The notes: generated by a model from the sequence alone, not told the origin. Positions 1-8,465 are shown, numbered from the stretch's first letter. The stretch is DNA of 56,265 nt from Nanobdellota archaeon (GCA_021791655.1 JAJYWD010000004.1:1-56265); one strand, 5' to 3'. A program made the numbers and translations.

Positions 1-872
1 CCGTCTTCCCCTCATACAAGGGATACCCAGGAGATTATCTCATCCTCCCCGACCAGTCCCACGATTTCATCCTCACCAATGCCTGTCCCAACGGCACGGG
101 GCACTTCTCATCCACGGTGACCGTGTCGTACACCGAAGTCGGTCAGGTGTTCCCGGGGCCCTATCAGTCAACAGGGACGATATCGGGGAGTTCAGTCACC
201 CAATGGCCGCTGTACATGTCTTCGCTGGTCGGCTACTGGCCCTTTGATGAGGGCAGCGGGACTACGGCGAATGATCTGAGCGGGAGCGGAAACACCGGTA
301 CACTAGTTAATAGTCCGACATGGGAAAGTGCGGCCAACTGTAAATTTGGATCCTGTCTAAATTTTAATGGCGTTAACCAATATGTTCAAACGAATGGGCC
401 AGTCTTTAGCGGAACTCCTTCTTCATTTACTATGATTATGTGGTTTAAGAGAACTGGTGCAGCTGCTGCTTATGGGTATGTCCCAATCGCAACCAAAAGC
501 GATACTAGTTTTATTCTTGAGGTAGAACGTGGCGGTGATCAACTTTTCTATACAACATATGGTTGTGTACCAGATGTGCCATTGCCAAATATAGGCTCAA
601 CAAATGTCTCAGACGGGGATTGGCATGAAATCGGAATAGAGTATATCGGTGGAAAGATGTATCCTATTCTAGACGGGCAACTTGGAACGGGTGTTTCTAC
701 TTCTATTTGTTCGGTTTCTGGTAGCGATACCTTCGCATTTGGTGCACAGCCGTCGCAATCTCTGTATTCCGGTGAAAATGAACAAGATATCCGCTACTAT
801 AGCGGCACTGCCCTCTCTGCTTCAGCGATAGCAGCGCTCTACCAGTCTTCCGTGCCGGACTTCGAACACTGA
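1..872 (+). CDS. Pilin-headed LamG surface protein, 3' part
   Basis: The frame is open from base 3, so the gene begins outside the window; the GTG at 117 is internal. The visible part starts in the extracellular head module that follows the class III signal in the paralogs at 37899 and 39858 (motifs LPDQSHDFIL, NACPNGTG, GQVFPGPY). It then continues into one LamG/concanavalin-type lectin domain (LVGYWPFDEG near base 230, then a FNGVNQYVQT strand and a WHEIGIEY strand) and ends with the C-terminus SVPDFEH. LamG domains usually bind sugars or proteins at the cell surface. The ligand is unknown. Bases 20-154 are repeated almost exactly at 6065-6199. Confidence 0.85.
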   Translation, partial: VFPSYKGYPGDYLILPDQSHDFILTNACPNGTGHFSSTVTVSYTEVGQVFPGPYQSTGTISGSSVTQWPLYMSSLVGYWPFDEGSGTTANDLSGSGNTGTLVNSPTWESAANCKFGSCLNFNGVNQYVQTNGPVFSGTPSSFTMIMWFKRTGAAAAYGYVPIATKSDTSFILEVERGGDQLFYTTYGCVPDVPLPNIGSTNVSDGDWHEIGIEYIGGKMYPILDGQLGTGVSTSICSVSGSDTFAFGAQPSQSLYSGENEQDIRYYSGTALSASAIAALYQSSVPDFEH

Positions 873-944
873 TTGCACTGGATTTAAATTTCTTCACTGT
901 AACAGATTTAAAGACTTTAATAAACCGCCGTCAACCTCTATAGT

Positions 945-1952
945 ATGCCGCTGCCGTTCGAAGGAAAGACACATGAAGTGATCTCTGTTCGTGAAGAGAC
1001 CACGGATGAAAAATATGGCGTATACCCGGAGAAGCGGACTATAGAGCAGAAGATACCCTATGGGTTCGTGCTTCTCGACAAGGCGGCTGGCATGCGGTCT
1101 AAATCCGCAGCAAACGTCGCAAAACGGCTGCTCTCCGTGTTAGGCGTTAACAAGGTCGGCTATTCAGGGACTTTAGAATAATGAAGAAATCCCGGAGTCA
1201 CTGGCCTTTTACCGCTAGCCTTGAACAACGCAAACAAAGCCATTTCTATGCTCTTATTGGGCGGAAAGGAATACGTGGCCTTAATGCACCTGCACAAGGA
1301 AGTAGGCAATGACGAACTAACAACTGCCATTTCGAAGTTCGAGGGGAAAATAACCCAATTGCCGCCGGTTAGGTCCAACGTGAAGAGAGAATACCGGCAG
1401 AGAGAAGTGTACGCGCTTGATATCCTGGAAGTCTCCGGTAAAGACGTTTTACTGCGCGCAGAGGTCGAGTCCGGAACGTACATAAGGAAGTTAGTGCATG
1501 ATATAGGTGAGAGCCTCAAAGTCGGAGCGCATATGTCTGAACTTAGACGCACCAAAGTCGCAAATCTGACCGAAAAGGACAACCTTGTGACATTGCAGGA
1601 CATAGAAGACGCCACCTACTACCGAACAGAAGAGCACAACGACAAGTTTTTGTCATATGTCCTACAGAACATGGAAAAGGCGATAGATTTCATGCCTAAG
1701 GTTTGGGTCTCGGACTTTGCGGTTGATAGCATTTCCCACGGTTCGCCCCTTGCCGTGCCAGGGATGGTGAAAATTAACGACTTTGAGAAAGGAGAAATGA
1801 TATTTTTGTCTACGCTAAAGGGTGAGCTTATAGCTTTGGGTAGAGCGCTCGAGTCTTCTCAAGAAGCAATAAAAATGCACAAGGGGATAATAGTAAAGAC
1901 GGATAGCGTGATAATGCCAATCGGGACTTATCCGCGCTACATCAAATCTTAA
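945..1952 (+). CDS. cbf5: tRNA/rRNA pseudouridine synthase Cbf5 (dyskerin homolog), interrupted by a 12-nt intron
   Basis: Cbf5 is the catalytic subunit of archaeal H/ACA RNPs and can also make psi55 in tRNA. The TruB-type domain opens with the VLLDKAAG motif. The catalytic GTLD is broken in frame by TAA TGA at 1179-1184. Both halves lie in one frame. Downstream come VTGLLPLAL, GGKEYVALMHLH, the RKLVHDIG region and a C-terminal PUA domain ending PIGTYPRYIKS. Removing bases 1177-1188 gives G-T-L-D-P-G-V-T-G with catalytic Asp78 and a protein of 331 residues, the usual length. No other lesion is seen, which argues against a pseudogene. A TATA-like stretch (TTTAATAAA near 916) precedes the ATG. 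A tRNA gene starts two bases after the stop codon. Confidence 0.9.
1177..1188 (+). other. Predicted 12-nt BHB intron inside cbf5
   Basis: The intron is AATAATGAAGAA. Pairing read from the sequence: outer helix 1167-1170 (GGGA) with 1190-1193 (TCCC); central 4-bp helix 1171-1174 (CTTT) with 1183-1186 (GAAG, one G-U); 3-nt bulge 1187-1189 (AA^A) on the 3' side; 5' cut in AG^A at 1175-1177, which merges with an 8-nt loop because no inner helix exists. Cuts between the second and third bulge bases, as the archaeal splicing endonuclease makes, join ...TTA G to AT CCC and restore Leu-Asp-Pro. Introns in cbf5 are known in Crenarchaeota and are much longer than this one. Confidence 0.8.
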
Positions 1953-1953
1953 A

Positions 1954-2042
1954 GGGGTGGTAATATAGCTTGGTCAGTATGCCAGACTAGGGTGCCCATC
2001 ATAGAACTCTGGTAATCCTGGGTTCAAATCCCAGCCACCCCG
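1954..2042 (+). tRNA. Intron-containing tRNA, probably tRNA-Pro (anticodon read as AGG)
   Basis: Acceptor GGGGTGG/CCACCCC, anticodon stem CCAGA/TCTGG and T stem CTGGG/CCCAG with loop TTCAAAT all pair perfectly. The discriminator is G. Between the anticodon stem halves lie 21 bases, so about 14 nt must be intron. A canonical 37/38 site leaves loop CTAGGGC, anticodon AGG (Pro). The central BHB helix CTAG/ATAG has one G-A mismatch. The TAGCTTGGTC D loop and G37 fit tRNA-Pro. A34 and G73 do not, and the D stem is ATAT/GTAT. The isotype is therefore tentative; a one-base shift in the cut would still give AGG or AGA. The gene starts directly after the cbf5 stop. Confidence 0.75.
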
Positions 2043-2301
2043 GTTTTTGTTATAATCGTCTGCTTCTTTGGATATTTTATGTATGGCCGTGCTACAAAAG
2101 CCTTCAAATAAAAAATTAGTAGTAGTGATATGACAAAAAAGAAACCCTACATTAACGATAAGATACAAACGTACGAGATGCGATATGCGCACGGTGCCGA
2201 TCTGGCACAAATCATCAGATTAAGCAAGATTGCTTGGTCAGCGTGCTACAGCAAATGAAAGGGCGCTTATGTGGTAACACAGCGCCGAGTAATGAATGCA
2301 C

Positions 2302-2398
2302 CGCTACTGTAGAGGACCTTCGCATTTACAACACCGCTCTTTCCGCCCCAGCGATAGCAGCGCTTCACCGATTTTCCGTGCCGGACTTCGAACATTAG
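2302..2398 (+). pseudogene. C-terminal debris of a LamG surface gene
   Basis: On the + strand this stretch reads EDLRIYNTALSAPAIAALHR then FSVPDFEH and a stop. It matches the end of the LamG protein that stops at 872 (IRYYSGTALSASAIAALYQ, SVPDFEH). No head or signal is left upstream. The 2043-2300 interval otherwise holds only a 42-codon ORF (2130-2258) that I cannot assign. That ORF contains GCTTGGTCAG, which also occurs in the D arm of the tRNA just upstream. Confidence 0.75.
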
Positions 2399-2452
2399 AA
2401 AATAGCACCTACTGGTTAAGGCTACGCTTTTAAACGGCAATGGGGATAATTA

Positions 2453-4180
2453 TTGTATCGGCGAATCTTTTGCCCATCTATGAGAGCACTGTTTAAAAAC
2501 GCGTTGATAGCGACGATTGCGATAATCATAATAGTTATAGTGTCCACTCTTTTCGACTTGAAGGGCACGCTTATGTCTCTCGCGAGGACAAACCCAGTGT
2601 ACCTGCTTTTCGACGTGGCGGCGTTCGTGCTTTCCGTCACTCTGAAGATGCTTCCATGGACGTACCTAATAAGGAAGACGAAATTGAAGTTGGGTTTCTT
2701 TTACAATCTTCTGTTATTATACTCATTTCTAGGCTTCCAGGCCATCCCCACCGGCATGGGTGGGATAGTGCCCCTGAGATACCTAGAGAAGTTCAGGAAG
2801 AATTCAAGTCTTTTCTCCCCTGGGATAGCCTTGTCTCTGATACTTACTGGGTTCGTAGGTCTTGCCATACTCGCCTTGGTCACGTCGATTATCATCTCCT
2901 CGTACGTAGTCTATACAATAACGATACTCGCTGTGACATACATCATAAGTTCCCTTTTCGGGAGCAATCTCTTCCTTTCACGGCTGTTCTCGCTGTTCAA
3001 GCACACAAAGGTAGGCTTCCTGAAAAACGTTAAAAAATACACGCAGACCCTGATTAAGACGAGGGCGTTCTTATCGCAGAAAGACATAATAATAGAAACT
3101 TTCCTTTTCCTGCCCTCGCTGATCACTGAAAGCGCGATAATGTACTTTACTCTTCTAGCGTTCGGCCATGGCCTCCTTTTCGTGGACGTATTGTTCATAT
3201 TTGCCATTTCCAACATAATTGGCTCGATGTCATTGGCTCCTATGGGTTTGGGGGCGATGGATTTATCGTCTATCGCACTTCTACTGCTTTATGGAGTGCC
3301 GGGCATAGTGGCTGCTTCGACCATGGTAATCTTCCGCTTCTTCAATTTTATCCTGCTTATCTTCCTAGGATACGGTGCTTTCTCCATACTGGAGAACCTG
3401 AAGCCCGAGAGGCTCGACTTCGTCTCTGAGGGAGGCAAAAGCCCTTTACTTAACAAAAAGGGGGGCGGTCCGTTGATTTCCGTGGTGATTCCTACGTTCA
3501 ATGAGGGTAAGTACCTCGGAAACATGCTGAAATCGCTGAAAGACCAGACGTATAAGAACTACGAGATCATAGTCGCTGATGGGGATTCGAAGGACAATAC
3601 AAGGGACATAGCGAGGAAATACGGCTGCAGGGTGATAAACGTCAGGAAAAGGGGAATATCCCTCGGGAAGAACGAAGGAATGAAGCTTGCCAAAGGCAAG
3701 ATTGTAGGGTTTTTGGATGCGGACTTGGTACTGCCCCCAACGCTTTTCAAGGCGGTCGTAAACACGTTCATTCGTAATGGAAAAGTTGTCGGAGTCCAGC
3801 CCGTGCATGCCATCGACAAAAAGGAGATACCAAAGAAGGCGCTTTTGAGAATGAGGTTTTTGTGCTGGTTCATAAACACCAACACAAAGTTCAGCTTCGC
3901 CATAGGAAAAGCGGCAGCATCAGCGTGCGTTTTTGTCAGGGCTGATGCACTCAAGAAAGCGGGCGATTTTCTGGAGCACTTAGATGTACTAGAGGACCTG
4001 AACTTGTATTCCAAAATCGCCAAGTATGGCAAGTTCAAGACGACAAAACCGGCTGTCAGAATCTCATACCGACGCTTTCTGAAAAACGGCGCATTTAGTA
4101 CTATGCTAATCTACGCAAGGCACATGTTTCATGCCCTGGCGTCGAAAAAGGTAAAACAGGCGTATGAGCCGGTAAGGTGA
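2453..4180 (+). CDS. Flippase-like membrane domain fused to a family 2 glycosyltransferase
   Basis: The N-terminal half (about residues 1-320) is a multi-span domain of the LPG-synthase/UPF0104 type, as in bacterial MprF and archaeal AglD-like proteins. The C-terminal half is a cytosolic GT2 domain starting near residue 340 (ISVVIPTFNEG) with the metal/nucleotide motif DAD near residue 421. It probably transfers a sugar to a lipid carrier for N-glycosylation or glycolipid synthesis. In Haloferax AglD the order is GT first and membrane domain last, so the fusion is reversed here. The TTG at 2453 lies about 22 bases after a TTTAAA box (2430), fitting a leaderless start; ATG at 2480 is the alternative. 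The next gene begins at its stop. Confidence 0.85.
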   Translation: MYRRIFCPSMRALFKNALIATIAIIIIVIVSTLFDLKGTLMSLARTNPVYLLFDVAAFVLSVTLKMLPWTYLIRKTKLKLGFFYNLLLLYSFLGFQAIPTGMGGIVPLRYLEKFRKNSSLFSPGIALSLILTGFVGLAILALVTSIIISSYVVYTITILAVTYIISSLFGSNLFLSRLFSLFKHTKVGFLKNVKKYTQTLIKTRAFLSQKDIIIETFLFLPSLITESAIMYFTLLAFGHGLLFVDVLFIFAISNIIGSMSLAPMGLGAMDLSSIALLLLYGVPGIVAASTMVIFRFFNFILLIFLGYGAFSILENLKPERLDFVSEGGKSPLLNKKGGGPLISVVIPTFNEGKYLGNMLKSLKDQTYKNYEIIVADGDSKDNTRDIARKYGCRVINVRKRGISLGKNEGMKLAKGKIVGFLDADLVLPPTLFKAVVNTFIRNGKVVGVQPVHAIDKKEIPKKALLRMRFLCWFINTNTKFSFAIGKAAASACVFVRADALKKAGDFLEHLDVLEDLNLYSKIAKYGKFKTTKPAVRISYRRFLKNGAFSTMLIYARHMFHALASKKVKQAYEPVR

Positions 4181-4185
4181 AAAAT

Positions 4186-5094
4186 ATGGACCATACTGAA
4201 AGCAGCGAAATGTGGAAGCAGTTGCACTCCGGTGAACATATATTTATAAGGTCGTTGCAGAACCTCGGCTTGAACGTTCATGTCAGGAAAGCCGACACGG
4301 AACGCAGCGACGAGAGCGGTAGGGTGTATATAAGAGAAAAGGTGACATCCAACAAAATCTTTCTCGCACTAGAAGAGACGAATCATATAATAAACGCAGA
4401 TCTTACCGTGTCCGAGGAGAGTTTCAATGGCTTGGACGCAGCCGTGAAGAAATTCCCTAAGTTGCGATATAATGACCAGAGGATAGAGCCGAAAGATACC
4501 GTGAGGGTGGTGAGAATGGGCGAGTTCGACTTTTCCGCCTGCAAGCATCTTCACGTCAAGAACACAAAAGAAATAGTAATGTTTATGGTGACTGGCTTTT
4601 CGTATCTGCACGGAGAGACCGAAGTCCGCTTTCTGGCAGGCGAACCTGCTATAAGCCACTGCATCAAGCTGCTCTCTAGCGTAATCAAGACCGCTTATGA
4701 CAATAATTTTCAGCCGGAAATCCTAGGCGAAAGGTTCGAGAAATTAAAATCTCTGTGTTCCGAGTCCGACGGACGCGCCGAGTCGCTGTTTAACTCGCTA
4801 CTGGAAAGTAAAGGAAACGGAGTGGTGAAATTGAAGGAATTCAGCGTAAACAATCCTGCGAGATCACTGCACAAGTTTCTGGGCGTCCACAAGGCTGGCT
4901 ATCTGATATTATTGTCCGAAAAGCAGATACTGGGGCTAAGGGGTGTAGCTTCTAGCGAAAACCTATCCGTCATCGGAAAGGAACTGAAAGACGAGGAGAC
5001 GTTCATAGGCGATTTCTCGGAGGATCACATAATGGGCAAGGTAACTGATTATAAAAAGGCTGCAGAAATTCTCGATAAATATGGCAGAAAGTGA
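4186..5094 (+). CDS. AlaX-like alanyl-tRNA editing domain protein
   Basis: It resembles the free-standing editing domains of alanyl-tRNA synthetase (AlaX), which hydrolyse mischarged tRNA-Ala. The two zinc-binding signatures are present: HSGEH (His14, His18) and CKHLH (Cys119, His123), the latter in the position of the CGGTH motif, followed by VKNTKEI. The remaining ~160 residues may correspond to a degenerate DHHA1-like C-terminal region. An AGGTGA ribosome site lies just before ATG 4186; GTG 4177 in the same frame would overlap the upstream gene. The gene overlaps udg by 14 bases. The family is fairly secure, but the exact substrate (Ser or Gly on tRNA-Ala) is not visible. Confidence 0.7.
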   Translation: MDHTESSEMWKQLHSGEHIFIRSLQNLGLNVHVRKADTERSDESGRVYIREKVTSNKIFLALEETNHIINADLTVSEESFNGLDAAVKKFPKLRYNDQRIEPKDTVRVVRMGEFDFSACKHLHVKNTKEIVMFMVTGFSYLHGETEVRFLAGEPAISHCIKLLSSVIKTAYDNNFQPEILGERFEKLKSLCSESDGRAESLFNSLLESKGNGVVKLKEFSVNNPARSLHKFLGVHKAGYLILLSEKQILGLRGVASSENLSVIGKELKDEETFIGDFSEDHIMGKVTDYKKAAEILDKYGRK

Positions 5095-5659
5095 GCAGCT
5101 AGTTTCCATATCTTCTAAGGTAGTCGTGTGTACGCTGTGCGGCCTGTCGAAGTCCAGAACACACGCAGTACCCGGGGAGGGTGGCGACAATTCTAAGTTG
5201 TTAATCCTCGGTGAGGCCCCGGGAAGGTACGAAGACGCTTCTGGCAGACCATTCGTCGGAATGGCAGGCAAATTTCTGGACAAGTATCTCGAGGCAGCGG
5301 GAATAAGGAGGGAAGACGCATTCGTTACCAACGTAGTGAAATGCCGGCCGCCGAAGAATCGCAAGCCTAAAGACTTCGAGATTAAAGCGTGCAGGCCTTA
5401 TCTTTTAGGACAGATAAGATCTATAAGTCCAAGTCTAATTTTAGCGCTAGGCAAAACCGCTTGCGAAGGTCTTGACATCGATGTGGATAAACTTCTACAG
5501 ATAACAGGCAAAATAATGAAGATAAAATTTGGAGGAGAAGATTTTACCGTGCTAGCGGCATTCCATCCATCTTTTCCTATGCGCTTCAAATCGAAACGCG
5601 ACAGATTCCTAGCCGATTTGAAGGCAGCAAAAGCTTATCTGGACAGCGTTCAAAGTTGA
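5081..5659 (+). CDS. Type IV (Fe-S) uracil-DNA glycosylase
   Basis: It removes uracil arising from cytosine deamination, the first step of base excision repair. Family 4 signatures are clear: GEAPGRYEDASGRPFVG (residues 44-60), the terminal HPS motif (His162), and the four cysteines that hold the 4Fe-4S cluster (C17, C20, C88, C104). At 192 residues it has the usual length. The start overlaps the upstream editing gene, implying translational coupling in one operon with the flippase-GT gene. Confidence 0.93.
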   Translation: MAESEQLVSISSKVVVCTLCGLSKSRTHAVPGEGGDNSKLLILGEAPGRYEDASGRPFVGMAGKFLDKYLEAAGIRREDAFVTNVVKCRPPKNRKPKDFEIKACRPYLLGQIRSISPSLILALGKTACEGLDIDVDKLLQITGKIMKIKFGGEDFTVLAAFHPSFPMRFKSKRDRFLADLKAAKAYLDSVQS

Positions 5660-5844
5660 AATGTTAAAGTAACTTGTGTTTTTGTATATTTTCTGTCAGA
5701 AATATTCAATTTTTACGCGAAAATCACCAAAATTGTTGCCAACGTTTATATGTGATGGGCTTCTTATAGGAGTATGTGCTATGAACGCTGGATTTTTCAG
5801 TCCATGCGTAAGCGCTAAGTCGAAAGAAATGGGGGTATAAAAAC

Positions 5845-6027
5845 ATGAAAGCAAAGTTTGCCTGCAAGGATATTGGGTTGGCGTGTGAATTCGTCGCAGA
5901 AGCACCCAGCAGAGAGGAGCTGATGCCAAAGATATCGGAACACGCAAAGGCGGCTCACGCGATGGAGACCATCCCTGACGACGCCAAGGCGAAAATTGAC
6001 GCAGCAATAATGAAAGAGGAAGAGTAA
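5845..6027 (+). CDS. DUF1059 small protein
   Basis: The 60-residue protein matches the DUF1059 pattern: a conserved DIGLACEF segment, an acidic REELMPKI helix, His residues in SEHAKAAHAM and the IPDDAKAKI tail. The function of the family is unknown. A 19-codon ORF (5781-5840) lies directly upstream, its ATG about 35 bases behind a TTTATAT box (5746), and ends 4 bases before this start. It may be a leader peptide or chance. Bases 5660-5780 show no gene. Confidence 0.8.
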   Translation: MKAKFACKDIGLACEFVAEAPSREELMPKISEHAKAAHAMETIPDDAKAKIDAAIMKEEE

Positions 6028-6063
6028 TCTCTCTTCCCTTTTTAGTTATTGTCTGTGACATCC

Positions 6064-6363
6064 CGGGATACCCAGGAGATTATCTCATCCTCCCCGACCA
6101 GTCCCACGATTTCATCCTCGCGAACGCGTGCCCAAACGGCACGGGGCACTTCTCATCCACGGTGACCGTGTCATACACCGAAGTCGGTCAGGTGTTCCCA
6201 TGGCGCAGCAATATACTAAGTGGCAATTCTTATGCTATAGGACAATATTATAGTACTCACTATTTTAACGACTCCATAACCCAAGTTGAATATTGGAACA
6301 CAACTCTCTCCACCCCAGCGGTAGCCGTGCTTTACCAGTCTTCCGCGTCGAATTTTGAGCATT
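6064..6363 (+). pseudogene. Collapsed pilin-LamG gene (head fragment joined to LamG tail)
   Basis: Bases 6065-6199 are about 95% identical (7 differences in 135) to 20-154 and encode the same end of the pilin head. After GQVFP the sequence jumps straight into a late LamG segment (YWNTTLSTPAVAVLYQSS, then NFEH). The whole LamG core is missing. No signal peptide or start precedes it, and the stop that follows FEH in the paralogs is lost. It is best read as a deletion product of a duplicated cassette. Confidence 0.8.
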
Positions 6364-6453
6364 TAACAACAGCAGCCAATATCGCATGCGTCTCCTGCAT
6401 TCGCCGTGTGTCTAATATATTTATTAATACGCAGACAAGGATTATTCGGTTAT

Positions 6454-7890
6454 ATGTGCGCAGAAAAGATAAAGTACAAGAAGGAAGAGAATATAATAGA
6501 GTGGTACAACACTGTATTGACCTCTGCAGAGGTGGCCGACTTTTCTTCTGTAAAGGGTTTCACGGTCTACAGACCCTACGGTTACAGAATGTGGGAAATC
6601 CTGCGGGATGCGCTCGATTACGACTTTAAAGCAGAGGGCGTGCAGAACTCTTATTTTCCGCTTCTCATACCTGAGAAACTTCTCAAAAAAGAGAAGGAGC
6701 ATGTGGAAGGGTTCGCTCCTGAAGTTGCATGGGTGACCAAGGGTGGGAATGCCGAACTTGAAGAGAAGCTTGCAATAAGACCGACTTCGGAAACTATAAT
6801 GTATGAGAGCTACTCCAAGTGGATAAAGAGTTACAGGGATCTCCCGCTGCTTCTTAACCAATGGAATACCGTCGTAAGGTGGGAGATAAAGGATACTAGG
6901 TTGTTTTTGCGCGGAAAGGAAGTGCTCTGGCAGGAGGGTCACTGCGCGTTCGCCACAAACGAAGAAGCAGAGCGAAACGCAGAAAAAATGATAAGGGTAT
7001 ACGCAAAAATCGTTAGGGAGGTACTAGCCGTCCCCTCTTTGGTGGGCATGAAGAGCGAATCCGAAAGGTTTGCCGGTGCGGTTAAGTCTTATACGATAGA
7101 GACATTCATGCCGAATAATTATGCACTACAGTGCGGGACGTCGCACAATCTGGGGCAGAACTTCTCTAAGTCTTTTGACATAAAATTCCTCGATGAGAAA
7201 AATGAGTGGCACCACGTTTTCCAGACGTCTTGGGGGCTTTCGATGCGTGCGCTCGGCGCCATGTTCATGCTCTATGGCGACGACAGGGGGCTGGTTTTGC
7301 CGCCGAATGTTGCTCCTACCCAGGTCGTCATAGTGCCTATACTCGGAAAGAACGATGAAGAAATATTGAAAGTATCTGCAAAGATAGTCGAAGAGTTAAA
7401 GAAAGAAGGACTAAGAGTACTATTGGACGATCGTACGAACTATACCGCCGGTTGGAAGTTTAATGAGTATGAGCTGAAAGGTGTGCCCGTGCGCATAGAC
7501 GTAGGACAGAAAGAAGTGGCTAGTGGTGAGATAAAATTGAAAATACGATTTACGTCGAGCTCTGAAATAGTATCACTGGAGAGACTCAAGGAAGTAAAAG
7601 CTGTATTGAACCGTGTACAGAAAGACATGCTTGAGAGCTCAGAGCGAAGACTCGCCCGCGTAATAAAAGAAGAGAGAGACAAAGAGTCTTTCATAACAAA
7701 CGTATCATCCGCTGCCGAAATTGCTAAAGTCGCCTGGTGCGGCAGAAAAGAGTGCGAGGCTGGGATAAAAGAGAAAACAAAGGCCGTTTCACGCGCTATC
7801 TCAATCGAGGGAGAGAAACTTATAGACAAGAAGTGCATTTTCTGCGGCAGAGATGCCGTGTGCGATGCATATTTCTCCCAATCATACTAA
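6454..7890 (+). CDS. proS: Prolyl-tRNA synthetase (archaeal/eukaryotic type)
   Basis: It charges tRNA-Pro. Class II motifs are present: RPTSETIMYESYSKWI (motif 2 region), RWEIKDTRLFLRGKEVLWQEGH and LQCGTSHNLGQNFSKSF. An anticodon-binding domain follows (VVIVPILGKNDE) and then the C-terminal zinc-type domain with WCGRKECEAG and CIFCGRDAVC. The ORF extends upstream to 6406, but ATG 6454 sits about 35 bases after a TATATTTATTA box and begins the normal N-terminus (KKEENIIEWYN). The methyltransferase starts on the base after its stop. Confidence 0.96.
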   Translation: MCAEKIKYKKEENIIEWYNTVLTSAEVADFSSVKGFTVYRPYGYRMWEILRDALDYDFKAEGVQNSYFPLLIPEKLLKKEKEHVEGFAPEVAWVTKGGNAELEEKLAIRPTSETIMYESYSKWIKSYRDLPLLLNQWNTVVRWEIKDTRLFLRGKEVLWQEGHCAFATNEEAERNAEKMIRVYAKIVREVLAVPSLVGMKSESERFAGAVKSYTIETFMPNNYALQCGTSHNLGQNFSKSFDIKFLDEKNEWHHVFQTSWGLSMRALGAMFMLYGDDRGLVLPPNVAPTQVVIVPILGKNDEEILKVSAKIVEELKKEGLRVLLDDRTNYTAGWKFNEYELKGVPVRIDVGQKEVASGEIKLKIRFTSSSEIVSLERLKEVKAVLNRVQKDMLESSERRLARVIKEERDKESFITNVSSAAEIAKVAWCGRKECEAGIKEKTKAVSRAISIEGEKLIDKKCIFCGRDAVCDAYFSQSY

Positions 7891-8385
7891 ATGGATTCTG
7901 TAAAATATTACGATTCTATAGCCAATAGCTACGAAGCGCTGTACAGGCGCGAGCAGGAAGCGAAAATACGCACGGCTATTTCGTTGGTCAAACCGCGCAA
8001 CAGCGATAGGATACTGGATGTAGGCGCCGGCAGTGGTATCACTGAGGAGATGTTGCCAGGATTTCATATAACCGCGCTAGAGCCGTCAAATCTGATCGAT
8101 TTACTCGTAAGAAAAGCCAAAAAGGGAGTTACTCCAGTGAAAGAAGAATTTCTTGGTTGGGACTCGAAAGGGGCTTTCGATGTGATATTCTGCATAACCG
8201 TGCTGCAGGACCTGAAAGAGAACGACAGAGATCAGTTTTTGAGGAAAATATTTGACATCTGCAAACCAGGCGGTAAGATAGCAATATCGGTACTGACGAG
8301 GTCTGGAATAAAATTAGACTATCGGAACCCACTTATTGTTAGGGAAGTGGAAAATGACGTGCTGTATATTTTCAAGAAGGCGTAG
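7891..8385 (+). CDS. Class I SAM-dependent methyltransferase
   Basis: The Rossmann methyltransferase signatures are visible: YYDSIANSYEALY at the N-terminus, motif I ILDVGAGSGI, acidic ALEP in motif II, FDVIFCITVLQDL in motif IV and the PGGKIAISVL segment. At 164 residues it is short, so it lacks any large substrate-recognition insert. It abuts proS with no spacer, so the two are likely co-transcribed. The substrate is not evident. Confidence 0.85.
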   Translation: MDSVKYYDSIANSYEALYRREQEAKIRTAISLVKPRNSDRILDVGAGSGITEEMLPGFHITALEPSNLIDLLVRKAKKGVTPVKEEFLGWDSKGAFDVIFCITVLQDLKENDRDQFLRKIFDICKPGGKIAISVLTRSGIKLDYRNPLIVREVENDVLYIFKKA

Positions 8386-8465
8386 GTGTGTTTTTAAGCC
8401 GTGAAAAGCTTATATTCTTTAGAGAGAATATCTATCTATAAAAATAACGTAAGAAAGAGGTTTTT

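Noticed and set aside
1179-1184. Stop-codon readthrough or recoding (TAA TGA) in cbf5
   Set aside because: Two different stops in tandem would need recoding at once, and the product would still lack the catalytic Asp. No recoding element is seen.
945-1952. cbf5 as a pseudogene or two separate genes
   Set aside because: Both halves share a frame, every other motif is intact, and deleting exactly 12 nt framed by a BHB fold restores the catalytic motif. Random decay would not do this.
5745-5844. Box C/D small RNA upstream of DUF1059
   Set aside because: A GTGATGG resembles a C box, but no matching CTGA D box lies at a suitable distance.
20-6199. The 20-154 / 6065-6199 repeat as attachment sites of an integrated element
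   Set aside because: The repeat is coding sequence of a surface-protein family, and the DNA between holds core genes such as cbf5 and udg.
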